DNA of 12,291 nucleotides, taken from assembly GCA_007131745.1 (NCBI GenBank), contig SLPX01000260.1, positions 1-12,291 on the forward strand, given 5' to 3'. Numbering within the stretch: position 1 is the stretch's first letter; the number at the start of each line of letters is the position of its first letter. The position numbers and the translations under genes are program-made. This document shows positions 5,703 to 12,291 of this stretch, one piece after another. Below the pieces are notes generated by a model. It had not been told where the DNA came from. It saw nothing but the letters and a program-made list of their open reading frames with translations, and made no database searches. Origin of the DNA: Myxococcales bacterium. Its GTDB lineage: Bacteria > Myxococcota > Polyangia > HGW-17 > SLPX01.

Positions 5703-7873
5703 TTTTGCGTCTTTTCCCCGAGGTAATGAGTCAAAAGGAGGGCCACGGCCGACACAGCGAAGAAAAAGAACGCTGCTGTAGCCGCTTTCAGCGGTGTGGG
5801 ATCCCGAAGCGCATGAAAAAAGGAGCTTATGAAAAAGGACATGACCAGAACGCCCGGTGTCATTCCCAACACGGTCCCCAAATAGAAGTCCCGAAATCTT
5901 ACCCGGGAAGAGCCGGCGACTATGTTAAAGGTGAAAAAAGGAGCAACAGGGATCACTCTCACTGCTGCCATGGCGACTATGGACCGGCGGGCCAGGTTCC
6001 GGCTGAGTTTGTTTAGTCGTGATCCCGCAATGAGACGTATTGTTGAGCGTCTCATGTAACGTCCGATTGCAAAAGATGCCGCTGAAGAAACCGTTATCCC
6101 CAAAATAGATATGAAAAACGCTCCAATGGGGTGGTGAAGGGCTGCGGCTGCTGCGATTAGAATGGTCACTGGTAATCCGGTTGTTGCGCCTAGTGAAAAA
6201 AATACGAAGGACAATCCAATAGAGCAGGGAAGAGCATTGTAAGCATCAAACCAACCCGTCAACCGCTCAACATTCCAAAAACGAGCGGGTTGTGAGAACT
6301 GCGCGCCGATGAAAATCACAATCAGCACCGAAAAGATGGTAATAAATTTGATTGTTCTGCTGTAAATGGACTTCTTTGCATCGGGCGGCAGGAACATGTC
6401 GATCAGTTCTCCCGGGTTCATGGGATGTTCGGGATCTATTATCGCTGTTTGGGGCACCTGGCGGTCCAGCTCTTCATCAACCTCCCAATCCGGTTTCTGC
6501 AATCCACCCTGTCGAGATAAAAGAGCTACAGCTCTGTTCAGCGACCCCTCTTTTTCAATTGCTGCTTGAAGCTCATTTTCATGAATTTTGAGATGTTCAC
6601 ACAGTAACCTGTTCCGCAACCCGGGAATTGCTTGTTTGTCTGATTTCGTTGTGAAGCCCTGTTGTCCCTCCACGTATTCCACCGCCAGGTCGCATTCGGT
6701 GTCAAGACCCATTGAACGATTGCTTAGGTTGGCCGACCCGATATGAACAAAGCAGTCATCCACAATCATCAATTTGGCGTGAACGTATATTTCCGTTCTC
6801 TTGACCTCTCTTTCGACTCCGTTGTTGTCTTTTCCATTGCTGTCTGAACAGGTCCGGGCCACCGGGTAATAGATTCCCAACCTGTTGTATTTGTCGGCTG
6901 CAAAGAGTGTTCTTAAGAGCCGAGCCCGGGCAACATCCATTGTGGTTTGTTCAATCCATCCACCTGCTTTTCTCGGCATAATCACCAGGATGTCGGGTCC
7001 GGAAATCTCGGCAAGGCGGGATCGGAGTGCTTCGCCCACTGTTTTCGAGGAAAGGTATTGGTTTTCAATGTAAATCTGATTTTTCGCTGCGCGGATCGAG
7101 TCTACGAAAAGATTTTCGATTTCGCGTATTTCCCGGTTATCCTTGAATTCTGGAAATGTCCGCGAAATGGATACTTTTGTATCCAATAGATCCGGGGTAA
7201 TGGTTTCCGGCCAGCAATCGGACTTCTTTTTGTCAGGGACTGAGATTGTCTTGCCGGTAGCAGCAGTCCAGCGGTTACGTGCCAGTTTGCCCAGGGCGGC
7301 CGCCGCTGGTCCGGAAACCATCATTTGACAATCATGAAATGGTCCGTACGGTTTACCGTCGGGATCCGTTCGTCGCTCGTCGCAGGCAAGGTGTTTAGTT
7401 GTATCCCATCGTCTTTTCGTAAGATCCAGACCGCCTGCAAATGCTACGGAATCGTCGATGACGACCACTTTCTGATGGTGTGAACTCCCCAACGGATGAG
7501 CATCATCCAGATGAAAATGAATCCGAGGTTCTCTTTTCCAGTTGAATCTGAAAAGAGGCAACCATTCGCGCTCCATAGCGAAAATCATGGAAAAATCCCA
7601 GGCCAGGATAAAAATTTCCAGCCCTGGTTTTCGTTGGGTTGCATCCTGCAGAAACGGGTAGAGTTCCGCAGGTCTTCCATCTTCGTCAGCGCCCCGTGAT
7701 AACCGCACCCGGCTGTCTATGTCCCAACCCAGGATGAAAACTGAATGTTCAGCGTTCATGACGGATTGCCGGAACGCGCGGAAATATGCATCTCCATCTA
7801 TGAGAAACGCGGTTTTAGGGGAGTGTTCGATACCCAGGCAGTTTTTTCCAAGAACCATGATTCCGGATGACAT
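5699..7873 (-). CDS. Phospholipase D / cardiolipin synthase-like protein fused to VTT membrane domain
   Basis: A 724-aa two-part membrane protein. Residues 1-400 carry a PLD-superfamily catalytic unit with two HKD motifs: HHQKVVVID (His133, Lys135, Asp140) and YVHAKLMIVDD (His365, Lys367, Asp372), each followed by the usual small-residue block (FAGGLDL; IGSANLSNRS). After an acidic linker a membrane segment at about 508-526 is followed by a VTT/DedA-like domain (550-720), with GATTGLPVT, a GR-containing loop near 604 and RVIPVAPFFTFN at 639-650. The family makes or breaks phosphatidyl esters, often cardiolipin, and the VTT part resembles lipid scramblase/transporter-related proteins. I place the start at ATG 7873 (family-like LGKNCLGIEH follows). 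An in-frame ATG at 7996 would add 41 arginine-rich residues read through the end of the upstream gene and is less likely; ATG 7858 is also possible. It is 19 nt after the unknown gene and overlaps the EEP gene. Confidence 0.92.
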   Translation of the reverse strand: MSSGIMVLGKNCLGIEHSPKTAFLIDGDAYFRAFRQSVMNAEHSVFILGWDIDSRVRLSRGADEDGRPAELYPFLQDATQRKPGLEIFILAWDFSMIFAMEREWLPLFRFNWKREPRIHFHLDDAHPLGSSHHQKVVVIDDSVAFAGGLDLTKRRWDTTKHLACDERRTDPDGKPYGPFHDCQMMVSGPAAAALGKLARNRWTAATGKTISVPDKKKSDCWPETITPDLLDTKVSISRTFPEFKDNREIREIENLFVDSIRAAKNQIYIENQYLSSKTVGEALRSRLAEISGPDILVIMPRKAGGWIEQTTMDVARARLLRTLFAADKYNRLGIYYPVARTCSDSNGKDNNGVEREVKRTEIYVHAKLMIVDDCFVHIGSANLSNRSMGLDTECDLAVEYVEGQQGFTTKSDKQAIPGLRNRLLCEHLKIHENELQAAIEKEGSLNRAVALLSRQGGLQKPDWEVDEELDRQVPQTAIIDPEHPMNPGELIDMFLPPDAKKSIYSRTIKFITIFSVLIVIFIGAQFSQPARFWNVERLTGWFDAYNALPCSIGLSFVFFSLGATTGLPVTILIAAAAALHHPIGAFFISILGITVSSAASFAIGRYMRRSTIRLIAGSRLNKLSRNLARRSIVAMAAVRVIPVAPFFTFNIVAGSSRVRFRDFYLGTVLGMTPGVLVMSFFISSFFHALRDPTPLKAATAAFFFFAVSAVALLLTHYLGEKTQK

Positions 7874-7892
7874 TTGATGTTTCCGATTACTA

Positions 7893-9605
7893 TTATTTGA
7901 ACCATTTCCACGGGCGGAAAAGCCTCTTCCACAAACTCGTTTGCCTCGACGACTCGGTCGTCCTTTGCGGCCCACCGGTTTCCGATGGTGGTTCATCTCT
8001 TTCCGGTGAATGGGCGTTGCTTTTACACTCCTTTAATTTGGGGCTTGGAATGCCCAGGATAGTGGATGTTCCTTTTCGAAGAACCGAAGCGGCGGCGCCG
8101 CGGGGAAGGGTTTCATCCGGCCTGTTGATTGATTCAAGAGTTTCAAAAGGTTCTTCTGGAGAACGGTCGGTGGTTTTGTCGTATACCTGCCGAATCCTGG
8201 TAAGCCATTTGTCAAAAAAATCGAACTCTTCCCTCGTGCTTAAAAGGCCGAAAATCTCTTCGGCAAAAGGCACATTCCAGCGGGTCCGAATGATCTCTTC
8301 CGGCACACTTAGGCCCCGGGATTCAACGTAATCCACGATTTCCCGACGAAGCTCGTCCAGTTCACGCTTTTGCTCTTCATCAAGCGGCGCGCACCGGTAG
8401 AGTTCGTCGCACAAAATAAGGGATGATTTCAATTTTTCCCGGAGATCGGGAATCGTTTTTCGAAACGCGGCCACGTTGTGCTGCGCGTATTCATCGACCA
8501 GGTCTTCCCGGGTCATGAATTTCTTGAAACCATCCACCGCATACGGCAGGGAAAGAACATTCGCATTCCGTCTTATCACGTCCAGGAGATGAACAGAACG
8601 GCTGGAGGGCAAAGAGAGTCTGGCCGGAGTTTTATGCAAGTCTGCCTGCAATTCTTCCAGCATTTCATATAGCCGTGATTGTGTCCGCCGAAAAACAAGA
8701 TCAGGATCTTTGAGCGGCCCTTCGAGTTCAATATTACGCATCCGCTTTTGTACTCTCCGGCGAAGATCGTCGATTTGCGAAAATGCGAAACGCAAGGGCG
8801 TGAATTCTTTTTTGGCTTCTTCCCACCACTTGTTCATCGACTCCACCCTGGACCCACCGAAATCTTCCCGAAGGAGAAGCCTGAGGGCCTTTTCAAGGGC
8901 GGGGTGACCTTCCCGGGGCGACGCGCCGGCCGACACGATGTTTTTCTGGGCGGTTACAAGTTTTTCCAGTTCGCCCCCGTATCTTTTTTTGCACATGGCC
9001 AGAAGCCGAAGGTCCCGGTTGTCCAAATAGTTGTGGCTCATGAGCTTCAAAGCCATCTCTGAAGCCTCGACGAAATATCGTTCCGCAGCTTCAGTGTCTC
9101 CCTCTGCTGCCAGGCTTTTGGAATCCAGGAAGATCTTGGCCGTAAAGGCCGTCAGGAGACCTTCATTTCTGAAACGCTCAAGTGTACTGGGCGACACCGT
9201 GCGCATTCCTTCCATGCCCGCAGCCCTTGCAATGGTTTCCATTGTCTCTGGTGTTTCCGGTGGGAGCATCCCCGCCAAGACATCCAGTATCAGTAATTTG
9301 ATTTTGGTTGATACATCCAATTCGGCAAGCGTGGAGCCTACAAGCTGCGACCAAGAAACCTCCACCGTTGCGGAAGTTTCATCGTTCTTTATCAAAAGGC
9401 GGCTGCCTAAAGACCCCATGTTTCTGACTACCGCAAAAAGAAAATCTTTCACCTCCCCCACAACCGCATCGCTGCATTCGATCTTGTCGAAAACATCCTG
9501 CAGGCGAGCTTCGCTCTCGGTCTTGCGTTTATCGAGCGATTGACGTCGCGCTCGATCGTCTTCAAGGTTCTCGATTCTCAACAGTGTGGTTGCGGTATCT
9601 GTCAT
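7893..9605 (-). CDS. Hypothetical helical protein, first gene of the PLD-EEP unit
   Basis: A 570-aa protein that I do not recognise. It is highly charged and looks almost wholly alpha-helical, with coiled-coil-like stretches near the N-terminus (LRIENLEDDRARRQSLDKRK) and in the middle (RRRVQKRMRNIELE; EEQKRELDELRREIVDYVE). There is no signal peptide, transmembrane segment or known catalytic motif. The segment around 190-240, including AAERYFVEASEMALKLM, has the spacing of a TPR-like helix pair. The C-terminus is Pro/Ser/Thr-rich and disordered-looking, then ends in a basic aromatic tail (SLWKRLFRPWKWFK) that could lie on a membrane surface. Start: ATG 9605 is preferred because a candidate promoter lies just upstream; in-frame ATGs at 9671 and 9683 would extend into the divergent region. 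With its PLD and EEP neighbours a membrane-lipid role is plausible, but that is inference. Confidence 0.82.
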   Translation of the reverse strand: MTDTATTLLRIENLEDDRARRQSLDKRKTESEARLQDVFDKIECSDAVVGEVKDFLFAVVRNMGSLGSRLLIKNDETSATVEVSWSQLVGSTLAELDVSTKIKLLILDVLAGMLPPETPETMETIARAAGMEGMRTVSPSTLERFRNEGLLTAFTAKIFLDSKSLAAEGDTEAAERYFVEASEMALKLMSHNYLDNRDLRLLAMCKKRYGGELEKLVTAQKNIVSAGASPREGHPALEKALRLLLREDFGGSRVESMNKWWEEAKKEFTPLRFAFSQIDDLRRRVQKRMRNIELEGPLKDPDLVFRRTQSRLYEMLEELQADLHKTPARLSLPSSRSVHLLDVIRRNANVLSLPYAVDGFKKFMTREDLVDEYAQHNVAAFRKTIPDLREKLKSSLILCDELYRCAPLDEEQKRELDELRREIVDYVESRGLSVPEEIIRTRWNVPFAEEIFGLLSTREEFDFFDKWLTRIRQVYDKTTDRSPEEPFETLESINRPDETLPRGAAASVLRKGTSTILGIPSPKLKECKSNAHSPERDEPPSETGGPQRTTESSRQTSLWKRLFRPWKWFK

Positions 9606-9626
9606 TGCATCATTTTCTCTCTTCAG

Positions 9627-9656
9627 ATAATAGCATGGAAACTGTTTGCCTTGTAA
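9627..9656 (-). promoter_or_regulatory. Candidate promoter of the unknown-PLD-EEP unit
   Basis: On the minus strand, TTACAA (9651-9656) and TATTAT (9627-9632) are separated by 18 nt. The -10 box matches the consensus at 5 of 6 positions; the -35 box is poor. Transcription would start near 9620, about 15 nt before ATG 9605, which argues against the longer start codons of the unknown gene. Found by eye. Confidence 0.3.
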
Positions 9657-9728
9657 GATCGTTTGTTTCATAAAGGTGACCAAAAAGCGGATAAAGAAAG
9701 AAAGGAAAAGGAAGCAGGTTTTAGATCC

Positions 9729-10289
9729 ATGAATGGAACCGTTGATGGAACCAAAGAGGGCGTTGCGGGGGGTGGGACCTCAAAAAGCAGATCCGGGACC
9801 GTGATTCTGGGACTTGGAAACTCCATACTGAGTGATGATGCAGTGGGAATACTTGCTGCCAGGGAGGCGGGAAAGCTTCTTGATGGCTGCCCAGGCATTG
9901 TGACGGCTGAAAACGAAAGAGGGGGAATGGATGTTTTGGATGAAATCGGGCCATATGAAAGAGCTGTTCTAGTGGACGGGATCAAGACGGGGCGCAAGCC
10001 GCCCGGAACGATTTTTCTTCTTTCTGCCCGGGAATTCATTCCCACCCGAAGACTTTCAGGTTTTCACGATCTGGATTTGTCCACTGCCTTGGAATTGGCC
10101 CGGCGTTTGGGGCTTCCGATACCAGGGGAGATTTTCGTGCTGGCAGTGGAAATAATTGATGACGTGAATTTCGGCGACAAGTGCAGCCCGGAGGTTGAGG
10201 CGGCTATTTCGAAAGTTGCGGCGGCTGCAGCGGCCAAAGCTTTGGGCCGACCCATCCCGAATGAGATCGAAGTTGTGACAACCCTTTAG
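9729..10289 (+). CDS. Hydrogenase-maturation-type endopeptidase (HycI/HybD-like, peptidase M52)
   Basis: A 186-aa protein of the family that clips the C-terminus of the [NiFe]-hydrogenase large subunit after nickel insertion. The hallmark VILGLGNSILSDDAVG (25-40) is present. The three nickel-sensing residues seen in HybD (Glu16, Asp62, His93) correspond to Asp37, Asp83 (LVDGIK) and His113 (GFHDLDLS). It is slightly longer than typical members because of a glycine- and serine-rich 22-residue N-terminus before the first strand. Start: ATG 9729 is preferred over an upstream in-frame TTG at 9663, but neither has a strong ribosome-binding site; a GTG at codon 25 is a further option. No hydrogenase structural or hyp genes are next to it, so its substrate enzyme must be encoded elsewhere. 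The 3' end converges on the histidine kinase gene with 34 nt between and no obvious terminator. Confidence 0.9.
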   Translation: MNGTVDGTKEGVAGGGTSKSRSGTVILGLGNSILSDDAVGILAAREAGKLLDGCPGIVTAENERGGMDVLDEIGPYERAVLVDGIKTGRKPPGTIFLLSAREFIPTRRLSGFHDLDLSTALELARRLGLPIPGEIFVLAVEIIDDVNFGDKCSPEVEAAISKVAAAAAAKALGRPIPNEIEVVTTL

Positions 10290-10323
10290 CAGAGTTCAAG
10301 GCGGATTAAGGTTCGAAAAGATT

Positions 10324-12030
10324 TCAGGTTTGTTTTTTTACGGACCTAATCAAGTCGTTCGCGATCTTCCGGAGATTTGCGGCTTGGAATGGTTTTTCGA
10401 TATTGATGGTTCCATTTGTCAGCAGATATTCCCTGGCTTTTGGTGTGAACGCGCCGCCGGTTATGAAGATGAACCTCTCCGCCAGTTCGGGTTTTGTCGC
10501 TTTGAGCCATTTGTGAAGCATTATTCCCGAAATGTCAGGCATCATTATGTCGCTGATGATCAGATCAAAATCCCCATCGGCTTCGATGATCTCTTGGGCT
10601 TTGGCGCCGCATCCCGCTTCCACAAAGTCATGGTTCCTCAGAATCCGTCTTATTGCAGATCTAATAGCCTTTTCATCGTCGACAATCAATACACGTCCTT
10701 TTGTCCCCGGGTCCTTTGTTGCCGGACAAGTTTTGTCCTCGTTTTTTATTTGAACTGGTTCTATGGGAATCAGAATGGTAAAGGTGGTACCATGTCCTTG
10801 TTTGCTTTGAACCTCGATTCTACCTCCATAGCTTTCTATGATGCTTTTGGAAATCGACAAACCCAAGCCCGATCCGTGTCCGGTTTTCTTGGTGCTGAAA
10901 AACGGGTCGAATACTTTTTTTAATATTTCAGGGGCAATTCCGCATCCCGTGTCGCTTACCGATGCCGACACAAATCCTTCTTCTTGCCGAGTGCTGACGC
11001 GGATCTCATTGTTTCCGGCATCGCCTTCTTCGATAGCCTGCGTGGCGTTCAAAATAAGGTTCAAAAAAACCTGGGACAACCTGCCTTCACTTACAGTGAC
11101 AAGCGGTGTTTTGCCGTAATCTTTTACAAGACGCGCCCTGTACTTGATTTCGTTGTAGGCCATGTTTATGGCGGCTTCGATTGCGTGCTTTACGTCTATT
11201 GGAAACAGTTGATCTTTTTCAACGCGGGAAAATGTGCTGAGTCCTCGGGCTATCTCCCTTATCTTGAGCGCTCCGGCGAGTGCATCCTCGAATCGGGACA
11301 ATAAATCGTCCCACAATCTCGGGTTCAAAGCTTTCAGCCAGATTTCAACCGTATTCGGAGGCAAACAGTTGATGACCTCATGAAAAGACCTTAGATGGCT
11401 GATTCCTTCGGCGAGGGACGGGAGGTCTTTATTGATACTTTCCAGATTGTAAAGGATGTAACACAAGGGATTGTTTATTTCGTGCGCCACCCCGGACGCC
11501 AGCATTCCCATTGTCGACAACTTGTCGGCCTGTGCCATTCTGGATTGAAGCTCGTGTCTTTCGGTAACGTCGTTCGCTGCAATAACCACGCTTTGCTTTC
11601 CTTCGAACATGAAAGGTGACGCGCTCACCAATATTCTTCGACACGCAGTTTTGCGGGCTTTTTCTATTTTGACTTCCGTTTCCACACAGTCCGTGTGGAT
11701 TCCGGCCAATCCGTCACGCAGAGCGCGAGACAGTTTGCATTCTTCGCAAGCGGGACCGAAGCCGCAGCCGTCGGGACTGTCATCGCGGTGTACGCATCCT
11801 ATTACATTTCCGCAGCGGCCTCCTTCAGGGTGCTTTGCCGAAACATCGAAAAGTCGTTTTCCGGCAGGGTTGATCTGCACGATGTGTTCGCTTTGATCTG
11901 CAACTAGTATAGCGACCGGTATTGTTTCCGAGACGGATCGGTCGAGGAGAGGGTCATTGCAACTAGTTGCATCATTCACGTTGCGGATATTGTTATCGGA
12001 AGGTGCGTTGTCCGCAGTGAAGTCGTTCAT
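10324..12030 (-). CDS. Hybrid sensor histidine kinase: Cys-rich PAS, HisKA, HATPase, REC
   Basis: A 568-aa two-component hybrid kinase with no transmembrane segment, so it should sense a cytoplasmic signal. The order is a PAS domain (about 30-155) containing CGNVIGC and GCGFGPACEECKL (Cys73, 79, 89, 95, 98), then a HisKA H-box ASGVAHEINNPL with phospho-acceptor His183. The ATPase domain has the N-box NLILNATQAI, G1 SDTGCGI, F-box FDPFFSTK and G2 GSGLGLSI (387-393), and a receiver domain (445-568) has Asp451/452, phospho-acceptor Asp494 in ISDIMMPD, Thr524 and Lys546 in EKPF. All catalytic residues are present. The segment between H-box and N-box (about 190-260) is longer than usual. The terminal REC has no DNA-binding output, so signal probably passes to a separate phosphotransfer protein or regulator. 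AGGAG (12036-12040) 5 nt before the ATG fixes the start. No partner gene is visible. Confidence 0.95.
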   Translation of the reverse strand: MNDFTADNAPSDNNIRNVNDATSCNDPLLDRSVSETIPVAILVADQSEHIVQINPAGKRLFDVSAKHPEGGRCGNVIGCVHRDDSPDGCGFGPACEECKLSRALRDGLAGIHTDCVETEVKIEKARKTACRRILVSASPFMFEGKQSVVIAANDVTERHELQSRMAQADKLSTMGMLASGVAHEINNPLCYILYNLESINKDLPSLAEGISHLRSFHEVINCLPPNTVEIWLKALNPRLWDDLLSRFEDALAGALKIREIARGLSTFSRVEKDQLFPIDVKHAIEAAINMAYNEIKYRARLVKDYGKTPLVTVSEGRLSQVFLNLILNATQAIEEGDAGNNEIRVSTRQEEGFVSASVSDTGCGIAPEILKKVFDPFFSTKKTGHGSGLGLSISKSIIESYGGRIEVQSKQGHGTTFTILIPIEPVQIKNEDKTCPATKDPGTKGRVLIVDDEKAIRSAIRRILRNHDFVEAGCGAKAQEIIEADGDFDLIISDIMMPDISGIMLHKWLKATKPELAERFIFITGGAFTPKAREYLLTNGTINIEKPFQAANLRKIANDLIRSVKKQT

Positions 12031-12137
12031 GCAATCTCCTGTTTTTCGTGTTCAAAAAAAAACAAAAAACTCGGCTTTCTGCAAATGCATAAATCAAATT
12101 AAACTCAACCCGAATATGTTCATACTACTTTTTTGCC
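12031..12137. other. Leader/intergenic region upstream of the histidine kinase
   Basis: Holds the kinase ribosome-binding site (AGGAG on the minus strand, 12036-12040) and a nearly pure A run on the plus strand (12053-12067, U-rich in the kinase transcript). The sequence around 12080-12115 is A+T-rich and is the likely promoter zone. I could not choose convincing -35 and -10 boxes. Confidence 0.3.
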
Positions 12138-12291
12138 GGCGTAACAACCCCCTGTGTCAGGAATGTTGTTGCCTCAAAATGAGGGAGACGAAGTCTCCCG
12201 GATGTCCCCCGGCAGCGCTAAGAGCTGCCGGGGATCCTTATGCCTCTCCGAAGGTCTGGAAGACCTTAGGAGGGCGCCCTCCGAGGAGGGC
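12138..12291. repeat. Run of consecutive hairpins (inverted repeats) reaching the window edge
   Basis: At least five adjacent foldback units, no ORF. (1) 12138-12173: GGC and AACAAC pair with GTTGTT and GCC with a 2-nt bulge, and CCTG-TGT-CAGG is nested inside (12151-12161). (2) 12183-12199: GGGAGAC-GAA-GTCTCCC, 7-bp perfect stem, 3-nt loop. (3) 12207-12233: CCCCGGCAGC and GCTGCCGGGG, 10-bp perfect stem, 7-nt loop. (4) 12251-12267: AAGGTCT-GGA-AGACCTT, 7-bp perfect stem, 3-nt loop. (5) 12269-12282: a 14-bp perfect palindrome, whose right half also pairs with 12285-12291. None is followed by a T-tract on either strand, so ordinary intrinsic termination does not explain them. They could be a REP-like palindromic cluster, a structured RNA, or a foldback element end. 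Confidence 0.7.

Noticed and set aside
7874..7996. N-terminal 41-residue extension of the PLD-VTT protein
   Set aside because: It is Arg/Gly-rich, overlaps the 3' end of the upstream gene in another frame and precedes the point where the family-like sequence starts.
9031..9543. A 170-codon plus-strand open frame rich in Ser
   Set aside because: It is the antisense shadow of the 570-aa gene; the composition is typical of such shadows and it has no ribosome-binding site.
12207..12233. Rho-independent terminator
   Set aside because: The stem is strong but no run of T follows it on either strand, and it is one of several adjacent hairpins.

Overview
The window looks like a chromosomal segment from an anaerobic member of the Desulfobacterota (the former Deltaproteobacteria: sulfate reducers and syntrophs). 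This is inference from moderately high G+C coding sequence, an anaerobe-style biotin synthase, a hydrogenase-maturation-type peptidase and a PAS/hybrid histidine kinase with a cysteine-rich PAS domain. No phage, IS element, tRNA, rRNA or CRISPR array was found. Eight chromosomal-type genes and one two-gene toxin-antitoxin cassette fill almost all of the window.

Left part (1-1707, minus strand): a phosphotransferase of the APH/choline-kinase-like fold is followed 14 nt downstream by bioB (biotin synthase), whose 3' end lies outside the window. The two probably form an operon. The BioB has the radical-SAM CxxxCxxC but a glycine where E. coli BioB has its first [2Fe-2S] cysteine ligand.

Centre-left (1708-4957, plus strand): a short intergenic region with a candidate promoter leads into an A+T-rich vapBC-type cassette (ribbon-helix-helix-like antitoxin, PIN-domain toxin, 4-nt overlap). 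The VapC stop codon directly abuts the start of a 798-codon gene that fuses a complete PLP-dependent cysteine synthase to a full-length cysteinyl-tRNA synthetase-like protein. Several active-site signatures of the synthetase half are altered (HIGH becomes HLGL, the TDIDDK block becomes VDMDEN, and the HHENE zinc-ligand block becomes HHENT). The amino acid biosynthetic enzyme and its tRNA-charging enzyme therefore sit on one chain, placed behind a tRNase-family toxin. This is the most unusual feature of the window.

Centre-right (4998-9605, minus strand, convergent with the fusion gene): a three-gene unit. A helical protein of unknown function (570 aa) with a basic aromatic C-terminal tail comes first. 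It is followed by a phospholipase D with two HKD motifs fused to a VTT/DedA-like membrane domain, and then by an endonuclease/exonuclease/phosphatase-family (EEP) hydrolase whose start overlaps the PLD stop by 4 nt. The layout suggests membrane phospholipid synthesis or remodelling.

Right part (9606-12291): an orphan hydrogenase-maturation-type peptidase on the plus strand diverges from the unknown gene and converges on a soluble hybrid histidine kinase (PAS-HisKA-HATPase-REC) on the minus strand. The last ~155 bases contain no gene that I can see but hold a dense run of perfect or near-perfect hairpins that continues to the window edge.
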